Counted from the stretch's first letter, positions 1 through 9,161 are shown. The stretch is 51,025 nt of DNA from Neobacillus soli NBRC 102451 (GCF_001591665.1 NZ_BCVI01000004.1:1-51025), one strand, 5' to 3'. A program made the numbers and translations. Notes: a model not told the origin generated them from the letters alone.

Positions 1-85
1 GTTCTTCTCCCACAATTACTTTCTCTTGGAATAATTACCGGATAATTGGAAAAAATACCCCTACATATGTTTAAGGAGTATGATC

Positions 86-1174
86 ATGCCTACGATTATT
101 TCTATTGCTGAGGTTATCCCCCCTTGTGAAGTTAACCAACATCAAGCGTCGGAGTTTGCTAGAGAGTTATTTGCGGAATCTTTTAAAGATATTGAAAGAC
201 TATTGCGAGCTTTTCAAAATGGACAAATTGAGAAAAGATATTTCGTGAAAAATATCGATTGGTTTAAAGAGGAACGATCCTTTGAAGAAAAAAATAATGC
301 CTATATCGATTCCGCGGTGATACTTGGGAAAGAGGCAATCGAGAAGTGCTTAACTAATCCAGTTTTCTTAACAGAAGACATTCCTTTTCAAGAAATCGAC
401 GCTATTTTTTTTATTTCAACAACAGGTATAGCTACCCCGAGTATTGAAGCGAGAATCATGAATCAATTGCCGTTTCATCCACATACGAAAAGGGTGCCGA
501 TTTGGGGGCTTGGCTGTGCGGGAGGTGCGGTTGGACTTTCAAGGGCATACGAATATTGCCTTGCGTTTCCACATGCAAAGGTACTTGTCCTGTCGGTAGA
601 ACTGTGTAGTTTAACATTTCAGCGCAATGATCTTTCGAAAAGTAATCTAATCGGAACTTCACTTTTTGCCGATGGTGTGGCCTGTGCATTGGTTTGCGGT
701 ACTGCTGCTAACATTTCGAATTTTAGAAGGATGAAAACTTCACCATCCATCATTGCAACACAATCCACCCTTATGCCGAATTCATTAGATGTGATGGGGT
801 GGGAAATAAAAGATAAAGGATTATTTGTCGTGTTTTCCCGCGATATCCCACATATAATCGAAGGCTGGCTAAAGCCGAATGTAAATGAATTTTTGGCAGA
901 AAATCAACTCGATCTTGGAGAAATTGACTATTTTATTGCCCATCCGGGAGGGAAAAAAGTAATAGATGCCTACGTAAAATCTTTAGAAATTGCCGCATCC
1001 ATGACGGATGTTTCACTTGAGGTTTTGAAACAGTTTGGGAATATGTCTTCAGCAACGATATTTTATGTGCTGAAACGCTTCATGGAGAAGGATCTTCCGC
1101 AAAATGCGTTAGGACTTGGTACTGCTCTCGGTCCGGGCTTTAGTTCGGAGTTGCTCCTGCTCAGGTGGGTGTAA
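86..1174 (+). CDS. bpsA: Type III polyketide synthase (alkylpyrone synthase, BpsA/BcsA)
   Basis: Chalcone-synthase-like enzyme that condenses long-chain acyl-CoA with malonyl-CoA; the B. subtilis homologue makes tri- and tetraketide alkylpyrones. With the ATG at 86 as residue 1, the Cys-His-Asn triad falls at C144 (in LGCAGGAVG), H286 (IAHPGG) and N319 (FGNMSSAT). The length of 362 aa is normal for the family. An ATG at 80 is only 1 nt from the AAGGAG at 73-78, so the ATG at 86 (7 nt spacing) is preferred. The stop overlaps the start of the methyltransferase gene by 1 nt (TAATG), so the two are probably translationally coupled. Confidence 0.93.
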   Translation: MPTIISIAEVIPPCEVNQHQASEFARELFAESFKDIERLLRAFQNGQIEKRYFVKNIDWFKEERSFEEKNNAYIDSAVILGKEAIEKCLTNPVFLTEDIPFQEIDAIFFISTTGIATPSIEARIMNQLPFHPHTKRVPIWGLGCAGGAVGLSRAYEYCLAFPHAKVLVLSVELCSLTFQRNDLSKSNLIGTSLFADGVACALVCGTAANISNFRRMKTSPSIIATQSTLMPNSLDVMGWEIKDKGLFVVFSRDIPHIIEGWLKPNVNEFLAENQLDLGEIDYFIAHPGGKKVIDAYVKSLEIAASMTDVSLEVLKQFGNMSSATIFYVLKRFMEKDLPQNALGLGTALGPGFSSELLLLRWV

Positions 1175-1743
1175 TGAACGCAATCCTCCCATTTCTTGTA
1201 TTATATAGTTTTATTGTTCTTCAACGAATGGTTGAACTCAGAATTGCAAAAAGGAATGAAAAGTGGATGAAGCAGCAGGGAGCTGTAGAATTCGGTGTAA
1301 AGCACTATCGCTTTATGGTGACGATGCATTTGCTGTTTTTTGCCTCGCTATTTTTCGAAAAAACCCTTTTGAATAAGGGGCTTTCTCCTATTTGGCCATT
1401 ATTTTTAGGCGTTTTTCTTTTTGCCCAATTATTGAGAATCTGGGCAATCTCTTCTCTTGGTAAGTATTGGAATACCAAAATTATAGTTTTAGCAAATGCG
1501 GACGTTATCAGGCAAGGTCCGTACCGGTTTATCAAGCATCCTAATTATTTTGTTGTAGCAATGGAGCTGGTTATTGTCCCATTGTTGTTTAACTTATATT
1601 TTACAGCATGTTTGTTTACACTTTTAAATGTAATCATGCTAATGATTCGGATACCTGAGGAAGAAAAAGCCCTCAGGGAACTGACAGAATATGCTGCGAC
1701 ATTTCAGGCCTGTAATCGGTTTCTTCCTAAGATTGTTAAATAA
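1174..1743 (+). CDS. ypbQ: Isoprenylcysteine carboxyl methyltransferase-family protein (YpbQ/BpsB)
   Basis: Membrane methyltransferase of the ICMT family, 189 aa. In B. subtilis the partner of BpsA methylates alkylpyrones to methyl ethers. Several hydrophobic segments are visible (about residues 2-18, 45-60, 65-85 and 130-155). The family motif GPYRFIKHPNY, followed by a late EEE cluster, lies in the C-terminal half. The ATG at 1174 overlaps the upstream TAA; a GTG at 1165 would also be in frame, but AGGTGGG (1163-1169) fits the ATG. It forms a two-gene operon with the upstream polyketide synthase. Confidence 0.9.
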   Translation: MNAILPFLVLYSFIVLQRMVELRIAKRNEKWMKQQGAVEFGVKHYRFMVTMHLLFFASLFFEKTLLNKGLSPIWPLFLGVFLFAQLLRIWAISSLGKYWNTKIIVLANADVIRQGPYRFIKHPNYFVVAMELVIVPLLFNLYFTACLFTLLNVIMLMIRIPEEEKALRELTEYAATFQACNRFLPKIVK

Positions 1744-1766
1744 GTGTGACAATTCGAAAGATGATA

Positions 1767-1821
1767 TTGAAAATGATTATCAGCTATGATAAACTAAGGG
1801 TATCGATGAAAATCATTCTCA
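1767..1821 (+). promoter_or_regulatory. Promoter flanked by two Fur boxes
   Basis: Two near-consensus 7-1-7 Fur boxes (TGATAAT-N-ATTATCA) are visible. Positions 1768-1782 read TGAAAAT-G-ATTATCA (one mismatch), and 1807-1821 read TGAAAAT-C-ATTCTCA (two mismatches). A sigma-A-like promoter TTGAAA (1767-1772)-N17-TAAACT (1790-1795) places box 1 over the -35 and box 2 just past the expected start of transcription. This is a typical iron-repressed layout driving the miniprotein gene at 1852. The assignment to Fur is from motif similarity only. Confidence 0.7.
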
Positions 1822-1851
1822 ATAAGAATTGAAAAAGGGAAGGTGTTACAT

Positions 1852-1932
1852 ATGACTTTTGCTTTTGTGGGCGGAACCGTTATAATTTATGCATTTGTCA
1901 TGAAGCACGTCTTAAAAAACGTTACACAATAA
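1852..1932 (+). CDS. Fur-regulated 26-aa membrane miniprotein
   Basis: Small ORF of 26 codons beginning MTFAFVGG and ending KNVTQ. Its first 16 residues are hydrophobic and Gly-containing, followed by a basic tail (MKHVLKN), which looks like a single-pass membrane peptide. A GGGAAGGTG Shine-Dalgarno lies 7-8 nt before the ATG. A dual Fur-box promoter precedes it and an intrinsic terminator follows 18 nt after the stop, so this is a compact monocistronic unit. The size and iron control recall the Fur-regulated small proteins of B. subtilis (FbpA/B/C), but I cannot confirm homology. It is too short for routine gene callers. Confidence 0.65.
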   Translation: MTFAFVGGTVIIYAFVMKHVLKNVTQ

Positions 1933-1950
1933 AAAATCTCCTATTTTATC

Positions 1951-1981
1951 AGCCAGGGTCTTTTCACCTTGGCTTTTTTGT
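1951..1981 (+). terminator. Intrinsic terminator of the Fur miniprotein gene
   Basis: A 9-bp stem AGCCAGGGT/ACCTTGGCT (one G-U pair) is followed by a run of T. Confidence 0.8.
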
Positions 1982-2085
1982 TGTTTACCGGAGAAATTTG
2001 TTTTCATTTATTAGTTTGTCAAGATAGGAAAAGTTTGAATTATCGTATAAAATAAAACTTATTACTATGTTGCTAAGGGGAATAA

Positions 2086-5000
2086 GTGAAGGTGAAAACA
2101 GCCAAACAGAACGAAACCATTCAGACACTTAAACGAAAAATCGTTTCCATATATGAATATTTAATGGAACAAGAAGATTTTGCGCATGTCGAAAAGATTA
2201 AACAGCTGGCAATGAAACTTGAAAACAAAGAGTTTATGATTGCGTTTTGTGGTCATTTTTCAGCAGGAAAGTCGACGATGATCAATCAACTAGTCGGTGA
2301 GAATTTACTTCCATCAAGCCCAATTCCGACAAGTGCTAACTTGGTAAAGGTAAAGTCCGGTGAAGAATACGCGAAGGTTTTTTTCAAAAATGAAAAGCCG
2401 CGTATCTATTTAGCACCCTATGATTATGAGTTAGTAAAAAAATATTGCAAAGACGGCGACCAAATTGAAGAAATTGAGATTAGCCATTGTAATACCGGGT
2501 TACCCGCTAATACAGTAATTATGGATACCCCAGGCATAGATTCCGCAGACGATGCCCACCGGATTGCAACTGAATCTGCAATCCATCTGGCTGATGTGAT
2601 TCTTTATGTAATGGACTATAATCATGTCCAAGCGGAGATAAACTTTTTATTTACAAAAGAATTAACTGATGCTGGAAAAGAAGTTTATTTAGTTATCAAC
2701 CAAATCGATAAGCACAAGGATGAAGAGCTTAGTTTTGACGACTTTCAAAAGAGTGTTGTTGAGTCGTTTGGAGCATGGGGAGTAAGGCCAGCAAGGATAT
2801 TTTATACCTCATTGAAGGATGATGACCATCCCTTTAATGATTTTAATGAACTTCAGGGCTTTATTACGGAGAAATTAGCCCATAGAGATCAATTATTAGT
2901 CCCATCCATTTTTCATTCTTTAAAAAAGATTGCCCAAGATCATATTACTCATTCAAGTAAGTTAGTAGAGGAAGAGCTTTTACCAATCAAGGAGATATTG
3001 AATGAATTATCTGTGGAAGAAAAAGATGAATTATCCGACTCCTTTCAGGAAATGTCCGCAAACCTTGAGACAATAAACTCAGGGCTGGGTAAAACGGAAG
3101 ATGAGTTTGATAATTCTATTGCCCAATTAATGAAAAACGCGTACCTTATGCCGTTTCAAACAAGAGCTTTGGCTGAAGGTTATTTGGAATCATGCCAGCC
3201 GGAATTCAAGGTCGGATTCCTATTTTCCAAGCAAAAAACGATGGAGGAAAGGAATGCCAGACTTGAGAGTTTTCAACGGGACATTCTTGAAAAAACAAAA
3301 TCGCAGTTGGAGTGGCATGTCCGTGAATTTTTACTGCGCACTTTAAAAAATACTGGACTTAACCAAGTCGAATTGCAAAGCATAGCACAGTCCTATTCGA
3401 TTGATGTTCCGGCTGATTTATTGAAGAACGCAGTAAAACCTGGAGCGAGATTAACCGGTGAATATGTTTTACATTACACGGAAGATGTTGCCAATGAAAT
3501 AAAAAGAAGCGCTAGAAATGAACTTGGTGAATTTAAAAGGGTGTTCCTTCAAGCATTAACAGAACAAACCGCCAAGTTAAAAGAGCAGTATGAACAGGAA
3601 TTGAGCAGAATGAAAAGGTATATAGGCGCCATATCGGCCATTCAGGCATGTGAACAGACTGCTAAACGGAAAGAAACAACGATTTCAAGGTTGTTAACAG
3701 AAGATAAAGATTTACTAGAAGATCGTTATCATTTATTTACCCAAGAGGAAGAAGAATATGAAGTGATTAAAACCGAGATGGAGACTGGGGCTACTCAAAG
3801 CCCAATCAATTACAAACCGAAGCACAATGAGGCAATTAAGTTTTCTGCTAGTGAATCCAAGGATATTCCAGCTAGTGACCACTTAAATCAAATAGTTAAC
3901 CATCTCCACCATACATCTAAACTAATTAACAATCTTCCAGGGTTTCAAAAGCTTGCTAAAGACTTAATCGATAAAGCGGAAAGACTGGAAAACAAGGGCT
4001 TTACCGTTGCATTATTTGGTGCCTTCAGTGCGGGCAAATCATCATTTGCTAATGCGCTAATGGGTGAAAAGGTTTTACCTGTCTCGCCGAATCCAACCAC
4101 GGCAGCCATTAATAAAATAAAGCCAATTACAAATAGGTATCAGCATGGAACGGTTTTAGTTAAATTTAAGGAAGAAGCAGCAATGCTTGATGATGTTAAT
4201 CGCTCCCTACGTGTATTTGATCTCCATGCCGAAGATTTTCAAGAGGCTGTCAAGAAAATTGATCAAATTATGATTCAAAAAGATCAGGAAGGTGTGTTAG
4301 AGAAGACGCATTATGCCTTTCTGCTAGCTTTTAAAAAGGGCTATGAAACATTTGTGAAATCGCTCGGAACAATCTTAGAAACCGATTTAACTGAATTTAG
4401 TGGATTTGTCGCGAAAGAAGAGAAATCCTGCTATGTTGAATGGATTGAGCTCTATTATGATTGCGAGTTAACAAGAAAAGGAATCACCCTCGTTGATACG
4501 CCGGGAGCTGATTCCATCAATGCCCGTCACACAGGCGTCGCTTTTGATTACATTAAAAATTCAGATGCGTGTTTATTTGTCACCTATTATAACCATGCTT
4601 TTTCGAAAGCGGATCGTGAATTTCTAATCCAGCTGGGCCGTGTGAAGGAATCCTTTCAAATGGATAAAATGTTCTTCATTATTAATGCCATTGATCTTGC
4701 CGAAAATGAGGAAGAAAAGGAAACAGTTGCTGAATATATCATGGATCAGCTTAGCAAATATGGAATTAGGAAACCGCATCTTTATCCTGTTTCAAGCCTG
4801 CTGGCTTTAAAGGAACAAAAAACTTTAGTGACAGAATCCAATTCAGGCATACAGAATTTTGAGCATGCTTTTTATCAGTTCATTTCCAATGATTTAACAG
4901 AAATGGCGATTAACTCAGCCGAAAAGGAATTAAATCGCGTACAGGAACTAGTTGCTAAGCTCATTCAAAGTTCGCAGGAAGACCAATCAGTAAAAGACAA

Positions 5001-5754
5001 AAAACGTGCGAATATTGAAAAGCAAACGGAGATGATTAAAGAGATAGTTGCTGCCCAATTTGTTGGGAATTTACAGTCGCGCTTGAACCAGGAAACGGCA
5101 GAACTTGTCTATTACATTAAACAAAGGGTATTTTTACGGTTTGGGGATTTCTTTAGAGAGGCATTTAATCCGGCTGCACTCAGGGATGATGGACGAAATT
5201 TGAAAAAGGTCTTACATGCTGCACTTGAGGAGTTTCTTGGCAGTCTTGGTTTTGATTTTGCTCAGGAAATGAGAGCAACCACTGTCCGGCTGGAGCGCTT
5301 TGCCGAAAAGCTAATATCTGATTACCAGGCCGGTCTGATTCGGAATCTACAGGAAATCAATCAGGACCTATCCTTTTCCGCATTTGAACTGAAGCATAAA
5401 GAAGGAATAGAATTTCCCGTTGCCTTTAACGAAGTAGATAGACAACTATTCACAAAGGCCATGTCATATTTTAAGAATCCAAAATCCTTTTTCGAAAATA
5501 ATGACAAGAAATTCATGAGTGATGAACTTTTCCAAGTATTAAATTTGCCTGCAGACGATTATTTAAAACGTGAAGCGGGCCGTATAAATGATCATTATGC
5601 AGATGAGCTGACAAAGGAATTCAAACGTCTATTAGCGCAAATGAGCGAACAAGCGGATGATTTTTATTTAAGTCTATTTTCTGCCTTGGATGGCGGAGTT
5701 TCGATTGAAATGTTAACCGAAATTCAACAAAAGCTTGTAAAATTCCAGAAATAA
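2086..5754 (+). CDS. dynA: Double dynamin-like GTPase (DynA/YpbR)
   Basis: Very long bacterial dynamin, 1222 aa, made of two fused dynamin units as in B. subtilis DynA, which binds and tethers membranes and helps resist pores and phage. The first GTPase has P-loop GHFSAGKST at residues 56-64 and DTPGID at 147-152. The second has GAFSAGKSS at 645-653 and DTPGAD at about 804. Each is followed by long helical, coiled-coil-rich stretches. The GTG start at 2086 lies 5 nt after AAGGGG; an in-frame GTG at 2092 is an alternative. It stands behind the alkylpyrone genes, as in B. subtilis. Confidence 0.95.
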   Translation: MKVKTAKQNETIQTLKRKIVSIYEYLMEQEDFAHVEKIKQLAMKLENKEFMIAFCGHFSAGKSTMINQLVGENLLPSSPIPTSANLVKVKSGEEYAKVFFKNEKPRIYLAPYDYELVKKYCKDGDQIEEIEISHCNTGLPANTVIMDTPGIDSADDAHRIATESAIHLADVILYVMDYNHVQAEINFLFTKELTDAGKEVYLVINQIDKHKDEELSFDDFQKSVVESFGAWGVRPARIFYTSLKDDDHPFNDFNELQGFITEKLAHRDQLLVPSIFHSLKKIAQDHITHSSKLVEEELLPIKEILNELSVEEKDELSDSFQEMSANLETINSGLGKTEDEFDNSIAQLMKNAYLMPFQTRALAEGYLESCQPEFKVGFLFSKQKTMEERNARLESFQRDILEKTKSQLEWHVREFLLRTLKNTGLNQVELQSIAQSYSIDVPADLLKNAVKPGARLTGEYVLHYTEDVANEIKRSARNELGEFKRVFLQALTEQTAKLKEQYEQELSRMKRYIGAISAIQACEQTAKRKETTISRLLTEDKDLLEDRYHLFTQEEEEYEVIKTEMETGATQSPINYKPKHNEAIKFSASESKDIPASDHLNQIVNHLHHTSKLINNLPGFQKLAKDLIDKAERLENKGFTVALFGAFSAGKSSFANALMGEKVLPVSPNPTTAAINKIKPITNRYQHGTVLVKFKEEAAMLDDVNRSLRVFDLHAEDFQEAVKKIDQIMIQKDQEGVLEKTHYAFLLAFKKGYETFVKSLGTILETDLTEFSGFVAKEEKSCYVEWIELYYDCELTRKGITLVDTPGADSINARHTGVAFDYIKNSDACLFVTYYNHAFSKADREFLIQLGRVKESFQMDKMFFIINAIDLAENEEEKETVAEYIMDQLSKYGIRKPHLYPVSSLLALKEQKTLVTESNSGIQNFEHAFYQFISNDLTEMAINSAEKELNRVQELVAKLIQSSQEDQSVKDKKRANIEKQTEMIKEIVAAQFVGNLQSRLNQETAELVYYIKQRVFLRFGDFFREAFNPAALRDDGRNLKKVLHAALEEFLGSLGFDFAQEMRATTVRLERFAEKLISDYQAGLIRNLQEINQDLSFSAFELKHKEGIEFPVAFNEVDRQLFTKAMSYFKNPKSFFENNDKKFMSDELFQVLNLPADDYLKREAGRINDHYADELTKEFKRLLAQMSEQADDFYLSLFSALDGGVSIEMLTEIQQKLVKFQK

Positions 5755-5779
5755 TTTATCAAAATTCGGGGGGATTTGC

Positions 5780-6607
5780 TTGAAGTATATTAAAGACAAG
5801 GAATGGCTGTTGAAAAACCTAAACGAAACTAGAGTCAGGATTATCGACTGCCGGTTTTCGCTTGCTGAACCCGAAAAAGGAAAACAGGAGTATTTATCTG
5901 GCCATCTTTCTGGTGCAGTTTACTTTGATTTGGAAAAAGACTTATCAAGCCCTATACAAGAGCATGGCGGGCGGCATCCCATGCCAATGATAGAAGAATT
6001 TGTTAAAAAGCTTGAGTCCTCAGGTATCGATGAAAACACGGTCGTATGTGCCTACGATAACGGAGACGGAGCATTTGCAGCTCGTTTTTGGTGGCTGCTT
6101 CAATATCTTGGGCATGAAAAAGTGTATGTGCTTGATGGCGGATTTAAGGGATGGATTGAAGGGAACCTTCCTGTGACAACGGATATTCCTGCCTTTGAAA
6201 AGGCTGAATTCTATGTCAACCTTAAATCTGAAATGATCGCATCCACAGAGGATGTTAAAGAAGTGGTTGGAAAACGCGTCGGTCACACGATTTTAATCGA
6301 TTCACGTGAAGAAAAACGATATCTTGGGTTGGAAGAACCAATCGATAAGAAGGCCGGCCATATTCCTGGAGCAATCAATAAGCCATGGATGGAGGGCTTT
6401 GATGACAGTCAGTATAAACAAACGAAGCAACAAAGGGAAAGGTTTTCCGACATAGATTCTGAAAAACAGATCATTGTATACTGTGGTTCCGGGGTCACGG
6501 CTACCCCAAATTACTTGGCCTTAAAGGAAGCCGGTTTTGAAAATGTAAAGCTTTATGTCGGAAGCTTTAGCGACTGGATTTCTTATCTGGAAAATAATAT
6601 AGAATAA
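5780..6607 (+). CDS. Two-domain rhodanese sulfurtransferase (3-mercaptopyruvate/thiosulfate type)
   Basis: 275 aa with two rhodanese domains: an inactive N-terminal one (DCRFSLAEPEKG, then DGGFKGW) and a catalytic C-terminal one. The active-site loop CGSGVTA has its cysteine at residue 235; this CGSGVT form is typical of 3-mercaptopyruvate sulfurtransferases, while thiosulfate sulfurtransferases usually have CRKGVT. The TTG start at 5780 is preceded by a CGGGGGGA Shine-Dalgarno. It lies 25 nt after dynA and may be co-transcribed with it. The physiological sulfur donor cannot be decided from sequence. Confidence 0.88.
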   Translation: MKYIKDKEWLLKNLNETRVRIIDCRFSLAEPEKGKQEYLSGHLSGAVYFDLEKDLSSPIQEHGGRHPMPMIEEFVKKLESSGIDENTVVCAYDNGDGAFAARFWWLLQYLGHEKVYVLDGGFKGWIEGNLPVTTDIPAFEKAEFYVNLKSEMIASTEDVKEVVGKRVGHTILIDSREEKRYLGLEEPIDKKAGHIPGAINKPWMEGFDDSQYKQTKQQRERFSDIDSEKQIIVYCGSGVTATPNYLALKEAGFENVKLYVGSFSDWISYLENNIE

Positions 6608-6623
6608 TTTTTGGCCCGGCTTA

Positions 6624-6632
6624 TGTTATAAT
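6624..6632 (+). promoter_or_regulatory. Extended -10 promoter for ypcP
   Basis: TGT-TATAAT is a perfect extended -10 element (TGn-TATAAT), about 50 nt before the ypcP start. No good -35 is seen at normal spacing. Confidence 0.5.
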
Positions 6633-6681
6633 GGAACTCGTCTTGTTATTACAAGGCACCAAATAGGAAGGACTGAAAAAC

Positions 6682-7575
6682 TTGGAAAATCAAAAGCCTT
6701 CACTTATGCTTGTTGATGGAATGGCCCTGTTATTCCGTGCTTTTTACGCTACGGCTGTAACAGGACAATTTATGATAAATTCAAACGGGACTCCAACCAA
6801 TGGAATCCATGGCTTCGTAAAACATTTATTTACGGCGATTTCCTCGTTTAAACCATCACACGTTGCCGTTTGTTGGGATATGGGAAGTAAAACCTTCCGC
6901 ACAGAATTATTTGCCGATTATAAAGGTAATAGAGGAGCGGCTCCGGTAGAACTAATTCCACAATTTGATTTAGTAAAAGAGGTTGTTGATGCGTTCGATA
7001 TTCCTAATATCGGATTAGCCGGCTATGAAGCGGATGACTGTATTGGAACGATTGCCAATCAATCAAAGGACTTTGCCCACGTTTCAATCCTAACGGGTGA
7101 CCAGGATATGCTCCAGCTCCTTGATGAAAGGATCTCGGTTATCTTGCTGAAAAAAGGTTATGGAAATTACCTTCTCCACACACCTCATACCTTTTTTGAG
7201 GATAAAGGAATTACCCCAAGGCAGATGATCGATTTAAAGGCACTTATGGGGGACCCAAGTGATAATTATCCTGGCGTGAAGGGAATCGGGGAAAAGACGG
7301 CGCTTAAGCTATTACAGGAATTTGAACATGTCGAGGGCATTATCGCTAACCTTGAGCGATTGTCAAAATCCAATAAAACCAAAATAGAGCAGGATTTAGA
7401 AATGCTCCATTTGTCGAGAATGCTAGCAGAAATAAAATGCGATGTACCAGTCAGCTGTGCATTAGAGGACGCCGGACTCCGCATTAAAAAAGATAAAGCA
7501 TTAAATAAATTAATGGAATTAGAACTTCGCGGTTTTGCTAAGCTTTTGCCGATAGAACAGGCATTTGTATCCTGA
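6682..7575 (+). CDS. ypcP: 5'-3' exonuclease (Pol I N-terminal-like, YpcP)
   Basis: Stand-alone flap/5' nuclease of 297 aa resembling the N-terminal domain of DNA polymerase I; the B. subtilis homologue is YpcP. Metal-binding motifs include LVDGMALLFRAF near the N-terminus, GYEADDCIGT, TGDQDMLQL and GDPSDNYPGVKGIGEKTA, the last being the helix-hairpin-helix region. It likely removes RNA primers or flaps in replication and repair. The TTG start at 6682 follows AGGAAGGA with 9 nt spacing. A strong terminator separates it from the convergent sspL. Confidence 0.93.
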   Translation: MENQKPSLMLVDGMALLFRAFYATAVTGQFMINSNGTPTNGIHGFVKHLFTAISSFKPSHVAVCWDMGSKTFRTELFADYKGNRGAAPVELIPQFDLVKEVVDAFDIPNIGLAGYEADDCIGTIANQSKDFAHVSILTGDQDMLQLLDERISVILLKKGYGNYLLHTPHTFFEDKGITPRQMIDLKALMGDPSDNYPGVKGIGEKTALKLLQEFEHVEGIIANLERLSKSNKTKIEQDLEMLHLSRMLAEIKCDVPVSCALEDAGLRIKKDKALNKLMELELRGFAKLLPIEQAFVS

Positions 7576-7582
7576 TTAAAAA

Positions 7583-7616
7583 AGGTTGTCTCAATCTAAT
7601 CTGAGGCAACCTTTTT
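7583..7616. terminator. Terminator between convergent ypcP and sspL
   Basis: An 11-bp stem AGGTTGTCTCA/TGAGGCAACCT has A-rich sequence on the left and TTTTT on the right. It can serve both strands. Confidence 0.88.
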
Positions 7617-7648
7617 GGTGTAGGGGCAGTTTTTATGAATTAAGGTTT

Positions 7649-7786
7649 CTATTTTGTATTCTTTTTCTTCGCGGCATTTTCCAATTTGCTTTTTGGTTCT
7701 TCAGAAAATTCCGCATCCTGTCCATATCCTTGCGGGTTTACCCCCGGAGCTTTAACTCCACGATTTGCCTGACCGTTTTTGCTCAT
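7649..7786 (-). CDS. sspL: Small acid-soluble spore protein L (SspL)
   Basis: A 45-aa ORF on the reverse strand, beginning MSKNGQANRGVKAPG and ending KLENAAKKKNTK. The GVNPQG core and the Lys/Glu/Ala-rich tail match B. subtilis SspL, a minor forespore SASP, whose gene also sits beside ypcP there. A strong GGAGGTGA Shine-Dalgarno precedes the ATG. Upstream on the reverse strand, AATACTA (plus positions 7807-7813) resembles a sigma-G -10 (CATACTA); the -35 is less clear. The gene is too short for the usual ORF cutoffs. Confidence 0.82.
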   Translation of the reverse strand: MSKNGQANRGVKAPGVNPQGYGQDAEFSEEPKSKLENAAKKKNTK

Positions 7787-7911
7787 CCCGTCACCTCCTG
7801 TGCTGATAGTATTTCCATTACGAATAATAAAACATCTACAAAAAAGAATAGAAAATTATTGAAATTTAAGTTAAGATTTTTAAAGGGATTTCAAAGATTG
7901 TTGGGAGAGGG

Positions 7912-8193
7912 TTGGTAAGGTCAGTGCGAACAGTGGAGGAATATCTGCATTACCTGGAAGGAAAGGGATTTCATCTTCATGAAGATGCAATTGGCTTTAT
8001 TTTCTTCGGAAAACACTATACAAATGCTTCCGATGAATTGATTAATACAGCAATAGAGCTGACATTAAAAGCACAAAGAGGTTTTGATGGCAGCTTTTAT
8101 GTATCATTGTTAGAAACGTTAATTTCAAACAAGATAATAACAAGAAAAGATGCCCTAAAATTCGTCCGGGAAAAGGAACTGCTTGCGATATAA
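7912..8193 (+). CDS. Conserved hypothetical protein, about 90 aa
   Basis: 93 aa, mostly helical and soluble, with features such as RTVEEYLHYLEGKGFHL, DAIGFIFFGKHYT and SFYVSLLETLISN. It looks like a Bacillus-conserved family (possibly DUF6123; low certainty). The start is ambiguous: the TTG at 7912 is close to GGGAGAGG (7903-7910), while the GTG at 7924 (MRTVEEY) follows GGTAAGG at 3 nt. It is monocistronic and ends at a convergent terminator. I assign no function. Confidence 0.75.
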   Translation: MVRSVRTVEEYLHYLEGKGFHLHEDAIGFIFFGKHYTNASDELINTAIELTLKAQRGFDGSFYVSLLETLISNKIITRKDALKFVREKELLAI

Positions 8194-8201
8194 CCCACAA
8201 A

Positions 8202-8225
8202 AAAACTCCCTTTTGGGAGTTTTCT
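8202..8225. terminator. Bidirectional terminator
   Basis: The stem AAAACTCCC/GGGAGTTTT around a TTTT loop has an A-tract on one side and Ts on the other. It lies between convergent genes. Confidence 0.85.
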
Positions 8226-9155
8226 TTATAAAGCATTATCCTTAAGGGTCTTGTTTTTGCTGAACAGAGGGATTTTGTTGACCGGGAGTTCGGCAAAAAT
8301 CATTCCCGCAAAAATAAGGAAGCAGCCAATTAATGCACTGTAGGAAAGACGTTCATTTGCCCAAAAATAACCTGTGATTGCAGCGACAACGGGCTCCATT
8401 GTAAAAATTAACGCCACTCGTGTGGCTGATGTGTATTTTTGGAAATTTGTTTGAATCAAAAATGCCATTGCTGTGGCAAAAATACTTGTAATCACAAGGG
8501 CAATAAGGACATCCTGTGAAAGTAAAATATCTGGATTAAACGACTTTTTCCAATCCTCAAAAAGAAACGAAGAGAGGATGGATAGAATCGCGACGGTAGT
8601 AATTTGAATAACGGTTAACAGCAATGTCGGGTATTTGCTGCTGAACTTACCTGTAAAAATAATTTGCAAGGCAAAACTAATCGCACAAATAAAAACAAAT
8701 CCGTCACCTTGATTTAAAGATATCACATCGGTCATCGTCAGCAGGAATAAGCCAATCGTTGCAGTTAACACACCGAATAACGCATTTCTGCTTGGAAACA
8801 GTTTTAATAAAATCATTGAAAACAATGGAACAAGAACCACGTTTAAACCAGTAATAAATCCGGCCTTTGAACTAGTCGTTGTTAGTAAGCCGATCGTTTG
8901 GGTTGCATAACCAAGAAATAGCCAAAATCCCAGGAAACTCCCTGATAAAATGATTTTTACATCCAATTGTTTAAGTTGTTTCTTTTCGAATAGGATAAGA
9001 CAAAGAATCAATAAAATAGCAGCCGAGAGAAAGCGGATGCCATTAAAGGAAAACGGTTCAAGGAAATCAATGGCATTCTGAACTAACACAAAGGTTGTTC
9101 CCCAAATTATGGTCACAAAAAGCAAGCTTAAATCGGCAAATAATGGTTTTTTCAT
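8226..9155 (-). CDS. EamA/DMT-family transporter
   Basis: 309 aa with about ten hydrophobic segments arranged as two EamA repeats (WGTTFVLVQNA in the first; YTSATRVALIFTMEPVVAAITGYFWANERLS in the second, given here only as the recognisable signature region at about residues 235-270). DMT exporters move amino acids or other small metabolites; the substrate is unknown. The gene begins 6 nt after the upstream RNase H-like gene, and its Shine-Dalgarno GAGGAG overlaps that gene's end, so the two form an operon. Confidence 0.88.
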   Translation of the reverse strand: MKKPLFADLSLLFVTIIWGTTFVLVQNAIDFLEPFSFNGIRFLSAAILLILCLILFEKKQLKQLDVKIILSGSFLGFWLFLGYATQTIGLLTTTSSKAGFITGLNVVLVPLFSMILLKLFPSRNALFGVLTATIGLFLLTMTDVISLNQGDGFVFICAISFALQIIFTGKFSSKYPTLLLTVIQITTVAILSILSSFLFEDWKKSFNPDILLSQDVLIALVITSIFATAMAFLIQTNFQKYTSATRVALIFTMEPVVAAITGYFWANERLSYSALIGCFLIFAGMIFAELPVNKIPLFSKNKTLKDNAL

Positions 9156-9161
9156 GATGGA

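Noticed and set aside
7586..7918. 110-codon forward ORF after ypcP
   Set aside because: It starts inside a terminator, reads antisense across sspL, and its residue composition (many F, R and L in an unstructured order) is that of a shadow frame.
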